DNA of 60,075 bases from positions 1 through 60,075 of the forward strand of contig JBBRCF010000005.1 in NCBI GenBank assembly GCA_038205135.1. The letters run 5' to 3'. Below the pieces are notes generated by a model. It searched no databases, was not told the origin of the DNA, and was given only the letters and a program-made list of their open reading frames with translations. The position numbers and the translations under genes were made by a program. Source of the DNA: UBA9554 sp038205135 (GTDB lineage: Bacteria > Pseudomonadota > Alphaproteobacteria > Rhodobacterales > Rhodobacteraceae). Shown in pieces: positions 1-8,109 of the stretch (position 1 is the first letter of the stretch; every line of letters begins with the position of its first letter).

Positions 1-9
1 CTGAGTTCG

Positions 10-438
10 TTGGCAGAATCGCGCTTGATCCTCAGCTTTGCGCCCAAAACTGTTTTCTATACCGTATTAAAAAAGATTGGTGACTTTTTTCCCGGTCCTA
101 GCAAAGCCAGACGCGTCGCGACCTGCTGCTATTGCGGCACATCGGCAGAGCTGCCGAAACACCCCGCGCCGGGGCGGATCGGTTGCATCAGCTGCGGGGC
201 GCCGCTGCGACGATTGGGCGTGGCGACGCCGGACCCGGCGCCGATCCCGCGCGGGACCGCTCGTCATGACGGACCCACCATCGCCCCGCTGATGCCGTCA
301 GGACGACGGGGCGCGTCAGACCCGCGGGGTTCGCCTGTCAAACCCGCCCGCACCAAGCGCCGCAAACCGTTTGCGGCACGGCTGTGGGACCGTCTGGATA
401 ACCTGATCGAAGACGTCGTCGACGATATTTTCGACTGA
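10..438 (+). CDS. Zinc-ribbon protein of unknown function, 5' end uncertain
   Basis: The protein has two CxxC knuckles (CCYCG and, about 18 residues later, CISCG) around residues 39-63, the layout of a small zinc ribbon. A basic Pro/Arg-rich linker follows, and the tail is acidic (ending EDVVDDIFD). The only nearby in-frame starts are TTG codons, with TTG at 10 used here, and the frame stays open to base 1, so the true start may lie outside the window. Zinc ribbons of this kind usually bind protein or nucleic acid. I do not recognise a named family. The gene ends about 120 bases before a probable small RNA. Confidence 0.5.
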   Translation: MAESRLILSFAPKTVFYTVLKKIGDFFPGPSKARRVATCCYCGTSAELPKHPAPGRIGCISCGAPLRRLGVATPDPAPIPRGTARHDGPTIAPLMPSGRRGASDPRGSPVKPARTKRRKPFAARLWDRLDNLIEDVVDDIFD

Positions 439-560
439 CCTCGATGGGCCGAACGGTGGCCCCCCGGATCATCGTGGCCAGACAGACGTGTCAAACAGGT
501 TGCAGATCACATTTTTGCGAACTGCCCTCAAAACCGGCGGGTGCGGCTCCTATTTATTCG

Positions 561-648
561 ACTGAGGGCGGGGACGGAACCCCCGCTCTCTCTCACTGTC
601 CCTCGTTCCGACACTGGCGCCCGAAGGTCCCTCTTCGGGCGCTTTTTT
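561..648 (+). ncRNA. Putative small RNA: 5' hairpin, pyrimidine-rich linker, intrinsic terminator
   Basis: Bases 564-573 (GAGGGCGGGG) pair with 581-590 (CCCCGCTCTC) through ten pairs including one G-U, with a 7-base loop. A mostly unpaired C/U-rich linker (591-616) follows. A second, perfect 10-pair hairpin (617-626 with 633-642) then leads straight into six T residues. An AT-rich box TATTTATT at 551-558 sits where a -10 element would be, giving a predicted start near 561-563. No open frame of note is present. The architecture matches trans-acting alphaproteobacterial sRNAs, but I cannot name a family. The terminator could instead serve only as the end of the upstream gene. Confidence 0.5.
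617..648 (+). terminator. Intrinsic terminator
   Basis: GCGCCCGAAG (617-626) and CTTCGGGCGC (633-642) form a perfect 10-pair stem with a 6-base loop, followed by TTTTTT at 643-648. It is one of the two clear Rho-independent terminators in the window. Confidence 0.85.
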
Positions 649-703
649 GTGGTGCGGTTGCGGGATGCCTTTTTCTTTTCGCCGGCCCGCAGTATGACAC
701 GGC

Positions 704-1171
704 ATGACCCACACCGATGCCAGCCTGAAACACATCCTGACCCGCACCTGCGTGATCGCGGTGGTGGGGGTGTCGTTGAACCCGGTGCGACCCAGCTATT
801 TTGTCGCGCGCTATCTGTCGTTGAAAGGCTATCGGGTGATCGGGGTCAATCCCGGCCATGCCGGTGACATGCTGTTCGGCGAACCGGTGCGCGGCAGTTT
901 GGCCGACTGCCCGCCAGAGGTGGACATGATCGACTTGTTCCGCCGGTCCGAACATGTCGAACCCATCGTCGCCGAGGCGCTGCAGGTGTTCCCGGCGCTG
1001 AAAACGGTCTGGATGCAGATCGGCGTGGTCAATGACGCTGCCGCCGCGCTGGCCCGTGCCAAGGGCGTCGATGTGGTGATGGATCTGTGCCCGAAGATCG
1101 AATACCAGCGGCTGTTCGGCGAATTGCGCATGGGCGGGTTTGCGACCGGCATCATCTCATCGCGGCTGTAG
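704..1171 (+). CDS. CoA-binding (YccU-type) Rossmann protein
   Basis: This 155-residue protein is a single Rossmann domain of the CoA-binding family (YccU-like). The N-terminal nucleotide loop is visible as VVGVSLNPVRPSY, followed by GYRVIGVNPGHAG and the later strand VDMIDLFRRSEHV. The C-terminal MDLCPKIEYQRL segment is typical of the family. Length matches the family norm of about 140-150 residues. Its ligand in the cell is not firmly known; family members bind CoA or acyl-CoA. It converges on homoserine dehydrogenase with about 32 bases between the stops. Confidence 0.85.
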   Translation: MTHTDASLKHILTRTCVIAVVGVSLNPVRPSYFVARYLSLKGYRVIGVNPGHAGDMLFGEPVRGSLADCPPEVDMIDLFRRSEHVEPIVAEALQVFPALKTVWMQIGVVNDAAAALARAKGVDVVMDLCPKIEYQRLFGELRMGGFATGIISSRL

Positions 1172-1203
1172 GCGCGTAGTAGCTGTAGGCGATCCGGGCG
1201 CGG

Positions 1204-2493
1204 TCAGACCTGTTCGATCCGCAGCGCCACCGGCTCGACCGTCATCACATCCAGCCGTGACATCGCATCCAGCGCCAGATCCAGCTGCGTGCGCGTCGTC
1301 TTGTGCGTCACGATCAGCACCGGGGCGGCGTCGCCGGTATGATCATACTGCCGCATCCGGTGGATCGACACGCCCTCGTCGCCCAGCGATGCCGCCACCT
1401 TGGCCAGCGCGCCGGGTTTGTCCTGCAACATCAGTCGCAGATAATAGGGCGCGGGCAGGGCGGACCGGGCGCGCGGTGCGGCAATCAGCGCGGTTGCGGG
1501 CTGGCCGAATACCGGCAGGCGCGACCCGCGTGCCAGATCACAGATGTCGGACATCACGGCGGAGGCGGTCGGGCCTTCGCCGGCACCTGCGCCGCGCAGC
1601 ACGACCTGGCCGACCGGGTCGCCTTCGATCACCACCATGTTGGTGCCGCCTTCCAACTGGCCCAGCGGCGAATTCGAGGGCACCAGACAGGGCGACATCC
1701 GCTGTTCCAGCCCGCGTCCGGTCATCTGCGCCACGCCCAGCAGTTTGATCCGGAACCCCAGATCATGCGCCTGCCGGATGTCTTCGATGGTGATGGCGCC
1801 GATACCTTCGAGTTCGACGCCGCCGAAATCCACCCGGGTGCCGAACGCCAGCGCCGCCAGAATGGCCAGCTTGTGGCCCGCGTCGATGCCGCCGACATCA
1901 AGGTTCGGGTCGGCCTCCAGATACCCCAATGCCATCGCCTCGGCGAATACCTCGCCATAGGTCAGGCCCGCCGACTGCATCCGCGTCAGGATGTAATTGC
2001 ACGACCCGTTCATCACCCCCATCACGCGGATGATGCGATTGCCGGCCAGACCTTCGGCAAGCGTCTTGATCACCGGAATGCCGCCGGCGACGGCTGCCTC
2101 ATAGCGGATCTGGCGGCCCACGGCCTCGGCCCGTTCGGCCAGTTCCTGCCCGTGCAGCGCCAGCAGCGCCTTGTTGGCGGTCACCACATCCTTGCCCGCG
2201 TCCAGCGCAGCAAGGATCGCATCGCGCGCGGCCCCGTCGTGCCCGCCCATGACTTCGACAAACACATCGATGTCGTCGCGCCGCGCAAGAGCGACGGGGT
2301 CATCTTCCCACGCCAGATCCATCAGCGAAATGCCGCGGTCGCGGTCGCGCGTGCGCGCCGACACGCCGGTGACGATCACCGGGCGCCCGATACGGGCCGC
2401 TATCAGCGCGCCGTTCTGGCGCACGGCCTTGACCACGCCGACCCCGACGGTGCCCAGACCCGCGATGCCAAGGCGAAGGGGGGCGTTCTGCAT
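1204..2493 (-). CDS. hom: Homoserine dehydrogenase
   Basis: The enzyme reduces aspartate semialdehyde to homoserine with NAD(P)H, the branch point to threonine and methionine. The 429-residue protein begins with the nucleotide loop GLGTVGVGV, continues through the catalytic domain (GGIPVIKTLAEGL, MNGSCNYILTRM) and ends in an ACT regulatory domain from about residue 350 (YYLRLMLQDKPGALAKVA), which usually senses threonine. The ATG at 2493 is chosen because it begins the conserved nucleotide-binding fold; an upstream in-frame ATG would add 31 unconserved residues. MetY, which can use acetylated homoserine, lies about 48 kb away in the window. Confidence 0.95.
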   Translation of the reverse strand: MQNAPLRLGIAGLGTVGVGVVKAVRQNGALIAARIGRPVIVTGVSARTRDRDRGISLMDLAWEDDPVALARRDDIDVFVEVMGGHDGAARDAILAALDAGKDVVTANKALLALHGQELAERAEAVGRQIRYEAAVAGGIPVIKTLAEGLAGNRIIRVMGVMNGSCNYILTRMQSAGLTYGEVFAEAMALGYLEADPNLDVGGIDAGHKLAILAALAFGTRVDFGGVELEGIGAITIEDIRQAHDLGFRIKLLGVAQMTGRGLEQRMSPCLVPSNSPLGQLEGGTNMVVIEGDPVGQVVLRGAGAGEGPTASAVMSDICDLARGSRLPVFGQPATALIAAPRARSALPAPYYLRLMLQDKPGALAKVAASLGDEGVSIHRMRQYDHTGDAAPVLIVTHKTTRTQLDLALDAMSRLDVMTVEPVALRIEQV

Positions 2494-2595
2494 GGGGCGG
2501 GCTCCGGTGAGGACAGGGGGAAAGGACGTGGGGTGCAGGTCAGGGGGATCGGCGCGGGGTGTAGCGGGTTCAGGCACGCGGCGCAACGCATGCTG

Positions 2596-2925
2596 TCAGT
2601 TGGACGGCGCAGAAACCTCTGTGGCATCGGTGGGCACGCCGGTCTGCATCCGAACCCGCGTATCGGCGTCGATGGCACCGCGGCGTTGCAGCGCCGCGGC
2701 GCGCGCGCGCAGCGCGTTCGCGCGGGTGGTCAGGGCTGTGGCCTCTGCGGGGGTTGCGCGGGCGGCGGTGGCCGCGGCCAGCAGCGGTTCCAGCGGCACC
2801 AGTTCCGGCGTGCCGCCTGTCGCGCCCGCACCCAGGTCGATCCGGTCCAGATCGGGAAAGCTGGTACAGCCAGCCAGAACCGGAAAACACAGGGTTAGGG
2901 CCAGAAGGGCGGGCATGACGCGCAT
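2596..2925 (-). CDS. Small outer-membrane-type lipoprotein, unknown function
   Basis: The protein is about 109 residues. It starts with a signal peptide (MRVMPALLALTLCFPVLAGC) ending in an LAGC lipobox, so the cysteine at residue 20 should be lipidated. The mature part is Ala/Arg-rich with helix-forming segments (ATALTTRANALRARAAALQ) and a conserved-looking TPELVPLEPLL. Roseobacter genomes carry similar short lipoproteins near hom, but I know no function. An alternative ATG at 2916 would also keep the lipobox. Longer in-frame starts would fall in the upstream tandem repeats and are rejected. It lies about 100 bases upstream of hom on the same strand. Confidence 0.7.
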   Translation of the reverse strand: MRVMPALLALTLCFPVLAGCTSFPDLDRIDLGAGATGGTPELVPLEPLLAAATAARATPAEATALTTRANALRARAAALQRRGAIDADTRVRMQTGVPTDATEVSAPSN

Positions 2926-2966
2926 GCCACGGGTCTGCCAGACCGCGCGCCCCCGCGCAAGCCGCC

Positions 2967-3050
2967 AGCATGCAGCCAGCATGCAGCCAGCATACAGCCA
3001 GCATGCAGCCAGCACGCCGCCAGCATGCAGTCAGCACGCAGTCAGCGCGC
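2967..3050. repeat. 11-bp tandem repeat, 7 to 8 units
   Basis: Seven consecutive 11-base units close to AGCATGCAGCC run from 2967 to 3043, with a decayed eighth to about 3050. Units 1, 2 and 4 are identical; units 3, 5, 6 and 7 differ at one to three positions. The core GCATGC is palindromic. The array lies in the divergent intergenic space between the lipoprotein gene and the TetR-type regulator, so it lies in the shared promoter region. Confidence 0.9.
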
Positions 3051-3102
3051 CAACACCGTATCCGGTTTGACCGACGCCGCAAACCCGGTTACCCGACATT
3101 GC

Positions 3103-3690
3103 ATGGCACGTACGCAAGGGTCACATTCCGATATCACCGGCCCAAGGGTCGCCGAAGCCGCGTTGCGGTTGTTTGCGCGCCAAGGCTTTGCCGCCGTATC
3201 GATGCGCGCCATTGCGTCCGACGTGGGGGTGCAGGTCGGCACATTGTATCATTACACCCCCGACAAGCAGACACTGCTGTTCGACCTGATGCGCGGGCAT
3301 ATGGACGGCCTGTTGGCAGCGCTGGCCGCGCGCGGGCTGGCGGGCGATGCGATCACCCAACTGGAGGGGTTCGTGCGGTTCCACATTGTGTTCCATTTGG
3401 ACCGGCCGGATGCGGTGTTCATTTCCTATATGGAATTGCGCAACCTGACGCCTGCGAACTTTGCCCGCATCGAGGCGCTGCGCCGGGTCTATGAAGACCG
3501 GCTGGAGGCGATACTGGTGCAGGGTTCCCGCGACGGTGCCTTTCGCGTGCCCGACAGCCGCATCGCCACCATGGCGGTTATCGGCATGCTGACAGGGGTC
3601 ACGACGTGGTACCGCGCCGGCGGGCGGTTGTCGGGAGAAGATGTCGCCGGGCTGTATTGGGACATGGTCAAGCGCGCCGTGGTGGCGTGA
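3103..3690 (+). CDS. TetR/AcrR-family transcriptional regulator
   Basis: The 195-residue protein has an N-terminal TetR helix-turn-helix at about residues 12-57 (AALRLFARQGF, VSMRAIASDVGVQVGTLYHY) and an all-helical ligand/dimer domain after it. The HTH residues GTLYHYTPDKQTLL are classic for the family. The ATG at 3103 is preferred because an earlier start at 3025 would translate the tandem-repeat tail. Family members usually repress a neighbour or themselves. The divergent lipoprotein gene and the repeat-bearing intergenic region are the natural candidate targets. The ligand is unknown. Confidence 0.9.
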   Translation: MARTQGSHSDITGPRVAEAALRLFARQGFAAVSMRAIASDVGVQVGTLYHYTPDKQTLLFDLMRGHMDGLLAALAARGLAGDAITQLEGFVRFHIVFHLDRPDAVFISYMELRNLTPANFARIEALRRVYEDRLEAILVQGSRDGAFRVPDSRIATMAVIGMLTGVTTWYRAGGRLSGEDVAGLYWDMVKRAVVA

Positions 3691-3692
3691 CC

Positions 3693-3724
3693 GCACGCCG
3701 GAGCCTTTCCTGCAACCGGCGTGC
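3693..3724. terminator. Hairpin between convergent genes
   Basis: GCACGCCGG (3693-3701) pairs perfectly with CCGGCGTGC (3716-3724) across a 14-base loop. It lies between the stop codons of the TetR gene and the convergent pepN. There is no strong T-tract on either side, so it is a terminator-like hairpin rather than a proven one. Confidence 0.5.
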
Positions 3725-3741
3725 CGCAGATTAAAGGCCGC

Positions 3742-6312
3742 TTAGCCGGGATTGCCCGCCGCCAACAGCCGCCCCGCCATTTCACCCAGATCGCGCGACA
3801 GGTTGGGGGTGGCAAGGATACGCTGCAATGCCGCCCGCGCGTGGGATTGCCGCCCCGCGTCGTACCGGGTCCAGGTTTCGAACCCGGTGGACATCCGCGC
3901 CGCCGTCTGCGGGTTCAGCGGGTCCAGCCGGATCAGCCAGTCGGCCAGAGCCGCATAACCCGACCCCGACGCGTGGTGGAACCCGGCGTGATGCCCGGTC
4001 ATCGCCCCGATGACAGCGCGGAACCGGTTGGGGTTCTTCATGGTGAAATCGGGATGCGCGGTCAGGTCGTGCACCGTGGCCACCAGCCGGTCGGGATGCG
4101 CGGTGGCCAAGCGGGCCGCAAACCATTTATCCATCACCAGCCGGTCATGGCGCCATTTGTCATGGAACGCCTGCGCTGCGTCGGTGCCGATATCTTCGGC
4201 CAGCAGCGCCGTCAGCGCGGTGAATTCGTCAGTCATGTTGTCGGCGGCGGCAAACAGGGCCCGTGCCCGCGCCCCGCCATCGGTTTTCGTCAGCAGCGCA
4301 AGGCATGCTCCGCGCAGTTCGCGTCGCCCGGCATCGACGCTTGCGGGGCTGTAGGTCCCGGGCGTTACCATTCCGCCATACAGCCGCGCCAGCGTGTCAC
4401 CCAGATGAAGCGCCACCGTCTGTCCCATCGCCCGCTGCGCGCGCCAGATCGCGTCGGGGTCGGGCGTGGCGCCTGCGGCATGGATCGCCTCGGCGATTTC
4501 GTCTTGCGGCGGTAACCGCAGCATCAGCGCACGAAACGCGGGGTCCTGCGTGTCATCCGCGATCACACGCGCCAGCGCGTCCACATGGGCGGGGTCCGCG
4601 TCGGCACCCCGCGCCATGGCGATCATGCTGTCGCGCGCCAGCGCGCGCGCTGCCTCCCAACGGTTGAACGGGTCGGTGTCATGGGCCAGCAGGAACGCGC
4701 GTTCCGCCGGGCCCACATCGCGTTGCAGGATCACCGGCGCGGAAAATCCGCGCAGGATCGACGGCACCGGCCGCGCCGCCAGCCCGTCAAACCGGAAGCT
4801 TTGCGTGGCTCCGGTCATTTCCAGCACGGTGGTGGGGACCACCTCGTCGCCATTGGGGTTCAACAGCCCGACCGCGATGGGGATGACGCGCGGCGGTTTG
4901 TCCGGCTGGCCGGGGGTCGCGGGCGTGTCCTGCTGGAATGTCAGGGTATAGGCACCATCCTGCCAATCCTCGCTGACATGCAGGCGCGGCGTTCCGGCAT
5001 CGGTGTACCAGCGTTTAAACTGCGTCAGGTCGCGCCCGGTGGTGTCTGTGAAGACCGCCAGCCAATCCTCGATCGTCACGGCCTGCCCGTCATGGCGGGC
5101 GAAATAGGCGTCCAGCGCGGCGCGGTACGCATCATGCCCCACCAGAACCTGCAACATCCGCACCAGTTCCGCGCCTTTTTCGTAGACGGTCGCGGTGTAG
5201 AAATTGTTGATCTCGACAAAACTGTCGGGCCGCACCGGGTGGGCCAGCGGGCCGTTGTCCTCGCGGAACTGCCGCGCGCGAAGCGCGATCACATCGCTGA
5301 TCCGTTTTACCGGGGCGGACCGCTGGTCGGCGGTGAATTCGCTGTCGCGAAACACCGTCAGCCCTTCTTTCAGGCACAGCTGGAACCAGTCGCGGCAGGT
5401 GATGCGGTTGCCGGTCCAGTTGTGGAAATATTCATGCGCTACAATGGCTTCGATGCGTTCGAAATTTGAATCTGTGCTGGTTTCCGGGCTGGCCAGCACG
5501 CAGGACGAATTGAAGATGTTCAGCCCTTTGTTTTCCATCGCACCCATGTTGAAATCATCGACCGCGACGATGTTGAACAGGTCCAGATCGTATTCCCGAC
5601 CATAGGCGGTTTCGTCCCAGGCCATCGACCGTTTCAGCGCGTCCAGACCATAGGCGCATTTGCCCTCGTCACCCGGGCGCACCCAGATGTTCAAATCGAC
5701 CTTGCGGCCTGACATGGTGGTGAACGTATCCGATACCCTGCGCAGATCACCCGCCACCAAGGCGAACAGATAGGCGGGTTTCGGCCACGGGTCATGCCAT
5801 TCCGCCCAGCCGGGGCCGGACGCAGTCGGATTGCCGTTCGACAGCAGCACCGGCAGATCGCTTTCGATCCGCACGGTGAACACGGCCATCACATCGGGGC
5901 GGTCGGGGTAATAGGTGATCTTGCGAAAGCCTTCAGCCTCGCATTGCGTGCAGAACATGCCGTTCGACAGATACAGCCCCTCCAGCGCAGTATTTGCGCC
6001 CGGGTCGATCTCGACGACGGTTTGCAGCACGAACACCCGGTCCGGCGCCTCCAGCGTCAGGCCGGTGTCAGCCACGCTGTGCCCGACCTGTGCGCCGTCG
6101 ATCGCCACGGATACCAGTCGCAGCCCCTCGCCATGCAGAAAGAAAGTTCGGTCCGTCGTGGCCGGGTTGGGCCGAAACGCGATCCGCGCCGTGACACGTG
6201 TGGCATGAGGTGCCAGCCGGAAGGTCAAATGCACGTCATCGACCAAAAAGGCGGGTGCTGCGTAATCGGCCAGATGGATGGTGGACGGTACGGCGGGTGC
6301 GGCGTCTTTCAT
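3742..6312 (-). CDS. pepN: Aminopeptidase N (M1 metallopeptidase)
   Basis: This cytosolic zinc aminopeptidase removes N-terminal residues from peptides. The 856-residue protein has the substrate-recognition motif GAMEN near residue 257. The zinc motif HEYFH is near residue 293, with the third ligand glutamate downstream in CLKEGLTVFRD. The C-terminal half is the helical domain of the PepN (DUF3458) type. Length is close to E. coli PepN (870). The ATG at 6312 has a good ribosome site (AGGAGA) about five bases upstream. Further upstream in-frame ATGs are not supported. It is divergent from the photolyase gene. Confidence 0.95.
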   Translation of the reverse strand: MKDAAPAVPSTIHLADYAAPAFLVDDVHLTFRLAPHATRVTARIAFRPNPATTDRTFFLHGEGLRLVSVAIDGAQVGHSVADTGLTLEAPDRVFVLQTVVEIDPGANTALEGLYLSNGMFCTQCEAEGFRKITYYPDRPDVMAVFTVRIESDLPVLLSNGNPTASGPGWAEWHDPWPKPAYLFALVAGDLRRVSDTFTTMSGRKVDLNIWVRPGDEGKCAYGLDALKRSMAWDETAYGREYDLDLFNIVAVDDFNMGAMENKGLNIFNSSCVLASPETSTDSNFERIEAIVAHEYFHNWTGNRITCRDWFQLCLKEGLTVFRDSEFTADQRSAPVKRISDVIALRARQFREDNGPLAHPVRPDSFVEINNFYTATVYEKGAELVRMLQVLVGHDAYRAALDAYFARHDGQAVTIEDWLAVFTDTTGRDLTQFKRWYTDAGTPRLHVSEDWQDGAYTLTFQQDTPATPGQPDKPPRVIPIAVGLLNPNGDEVVPTTVLEMTGATQSFRFDGLAARPVPSILRGFSAPVILQRDVGPAERAFLLAHDTDPFNRWEAARALARDSMIAMARGADADPAHVDALARVIADDTQDPAFRALMLRLPPQDEIAEAIHAAGATPDPDAIWRAQRAMGQTVALHLGDTLARLYGGMVTPGTYSPASVDAGRRELRGACLALLTKTDGGARARALFAAADNMTDEFTALTALLAEDIGTDAAQAFHDKWRHDRLVMDKWFAARLATAHPDRLVATVHDLTAHPDFTMKNPNRFRAVIGAMTGHHAGFHHASGSGYAALADWLIRLDPLNPQTAARMSTGFETWTRYDAGRQSHARAALQRILATPNLSRDLGEMAGRLLAAGNPG

Positions 6313-6454
6313 CGGGTTCTCCTGTGTTGGGGCAAAGCTAGGCCGCACACCGGACGGGTGCAAGGCGTTGACCTGCGGCGCCGCCAGCCCCCGATTGATG
6401 GCCAGAATCCGGGCGGGGCTTTCCGCTGCCGCAGGGCAGGTTAGATTAGCTTGC

Positions 6455-7948
6455 ATGGACACCGTCATTCTCTGGCTGAAACGCGATCTGCGGGTCGAGG
6501 ATCACCCCGCTCTGGTGCTGGCAGCCGGGCGCGGCGCGGTGTTGCCAGTGTTCATCGTCGAAGCCGATTATTGGGCGTTGCCGGAACATTCCGGGCGGCA
6601 ATGGGCGTTTGTGCGCGACAGCCTGCTGGACCTGCGCGGCGATTTGGCCGCGCTCGGGCTGCCGCTGGTGATCCGGCAGGGCCGGGCGGTTGATCTGCTG
6701 GCGGGGCTGGTCGCGGAAACCGGCGCGACCCGGATCATCAGCCACGAAGAAACCGGCGGGTTGTGGACCTATGCCCGCGACCGCAGCGTCGCCGCGTGGG
6801 CCCGCAGCGCGGGGGTGGAATGGACCGAGGTGCCGCAATCGGGCGTGGTGCGGCGATTGGCCAGCCGAAACGGCTGGGCCGGGTTGCGCGACGCCTATGT
6901 TGCAAGGACGCAGGTCGCCCCCCCTCGGGGCCTGCGCGCACCCCGAACAGTGCCGCGCTGTGATCCGTTGCCCGAAACCATCGGCCTTGATCCCTGTCCG
7001 GGGCGGCAGGCGGGCGGACGGGCGGCGGGGGTGCGCCTGTTGCAATCGTTCCTTGATGGCCGGGGGCTGGGCTATCAGCGCGGCATGTCTTCGCCCTTGA
7101 CCGGGGCCGATGTGTGTTCGCGCCTGTCGCCGCATCTGGCCTTTGGCACCCTGTCAGGCCGCGAGGCGGCGCAGGCGGGCGCGGGCGATCACCGCATCCG
7201 GGCCGGCGACGCCAGGGCGTTCACGTCGCGTCTGGCGTGGCGCGATCATTTCATGCAAAAACAAGAGGATGCGCCGGATATCGAGGCCCGCGCGCTGCAC
7301 CGGTTCTATGATGACCTGCGCCCGCGCAACCCCGATGCCGTGCGGCTGGCCGCCTGGGCCGCGGGCGAAACCGGCTGGCCGTTCGTGGATGCCTGCATGC
7401 GGTCGCTGACTGCGACCGGCTGGCTGAATTTCCGGATGCGGTCGATGCTGATGGCGGTGGCGTCCTATCACATGTGGCTGGATTGGCGCGCGTCTGGCGC
7501 GATCCTCGCGGCGCGGTTCACCGATTACGAATCCGGCATCCACTGGTCGCAATGCCAGATGCAGTCGGGCGTGACGGGCATCAATGCGATCCGGGTCTAT
7601 AACCCGATCAAACAGGGGCTGGATCAGGATCCCGGGGGCGTGTTCACCCGCAAATGGCTACCGGAACTGGCCAGCGTGCCCGACATGTGGCTGCAACGGC
7701 CATGGGATTGGCCGGGGTCAGCGGCGCTGGCCTATCCGCCGCCGTTGGTCGATGCGGTACAGGCCGCGCGCGTCGCCAAATCCGCCGTCTGGGCGGTGCG
7801 TGGCCAGCCGGGGTTTCGCGATGCGGCTTTTGACGTGGTCCGCCGCCACGCCAGCCGCAAGGACCGCGCGGGCCGGTTCGTGCGCGATCCGGTCGTGGTG
7901 CCGCAACCAAAGTCAGAACCCAAGCAGGGAGCGTTCGATTTCGGATGA
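6455..7948 (+). CDS. phr: Deoxyribodipyrimidine photolyase / cryptochrome family protein
   Basis: The 497-residue protein has the N-terminal antenna-cofactor domain (MDTVILWLKRDLRVEDHPAL) and a C-terminal FAD-binding domain. Conserved signs include the FAD-domain start LSPHLAFGTLSGRE, WPFVDACMRSLTATGWLNFR, and RVYNPIKQGLDQDPGGVF. These enzymes split UV-induced pyrimidine dimers with blue light, or act as light sensors. I cannot decide between a CPD photolyase and a cryptochrome-like member from reading alone. Its stop overlaps the start of a DUF2256 gene (ATGA), so the two are translationally coupled. Confidence 0.9.
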   Translation: MDTVILWLKRDLRVEDHPALVLAAGRGAVLPVFIVEADYWALPEHSGRQWAFVRDSLLDLRGDLAALGLPLVIRQGRAVDLLAGLVAETGATRIISHEETGGLWTYARDRSVAAWARSAGVEWTEVPQSGVVRRLASRNGWAGLRDAYVARTQVAPPRGLRAPRTVPRCDPLPETIGLDPCPGRQAGGRAAGVRLLQSFLDGRGLGYQRGMSSPLTGADVCSRLSPHLAFGTLSGREAAQAGAGDHRIRAGDARAFTSRLAWRDHFMQKQEDAPDIEARALHRFYDDLRPRNPDAVRLAAWAAGETGWPFVDACMRSLTATGWLNFRMRSMLMAVASYHMWLDWRASGAILAARFTDYESGIHWSQCQMQSGVTGINAIRVYNPIKQGLDQDPGGVFTRKWLPELASVPDMWLQRPWDWPGSAALAYPPPLVDAVQAARVAKSAVWAVRGQPGFRDAAFDVVRRHASRKDRAGRFVRDPVVVPQPKSEPKQGAFDFG

Positions 7949-8109
7949 AGATGCGCAAGAAATCCGACCTGCCGACCAAGATCTGCGTGACCTGCGGGCT
8001 GCCGTTCACATGGCGCAGAAAGTGGGAAAAGGTCTGGGACGAAGTTCGCTATTGTTCCGACCGCTGCCGGGGCACGCGGCCGGTTGCCAAGAAACCCGCA
8101 CCGAAATAG
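7945..8109 (+). CDS. DUF2256 small zinc-finger protein
   Basis: The 54-residue protein begins MKMRKKSDLPTKICVTCG and carries a four-cysteine zinc finger (C14, C17, C37, C41). Between the pairs is the basic Trp-rich stretch FTWRRKWEKVWDEVRYC that defines DUF2256. Its ATG (7945-7947) overlaps the photolyase stop (7946-7948). DUF2256 genes are known to sit beside photolyase/cryptochrome genes, so a role in light-dependent repair is plausible, but no biochemical function is established. The tail is basic and Pro/Lys-rich. Confidence 0.88.
   Translation: MKMRKKSDLPTKICVTCGLPFTWRRKWEKVWDEVRYCSDRCRGTRPVAKKPAPK

Noticed and set aside
1303..2898. Long open plus-strand frame opposite the homoserine dehydrogenase and lipoprotein genes
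   Set aside because: It is the antisense frame of a clear enzyme gene. Its product is His/Gly/Arg-rich with no domain, as expected from high-GC antisense translation.
2570..3082. Cys/Trp/Leu-rich periodic peptide on the minus strand
   Set aside because: It is the translation of the 11-bp DNA repeat in rotating frames; the lipoprotein start at 2925 lies downstream and is far better supported.
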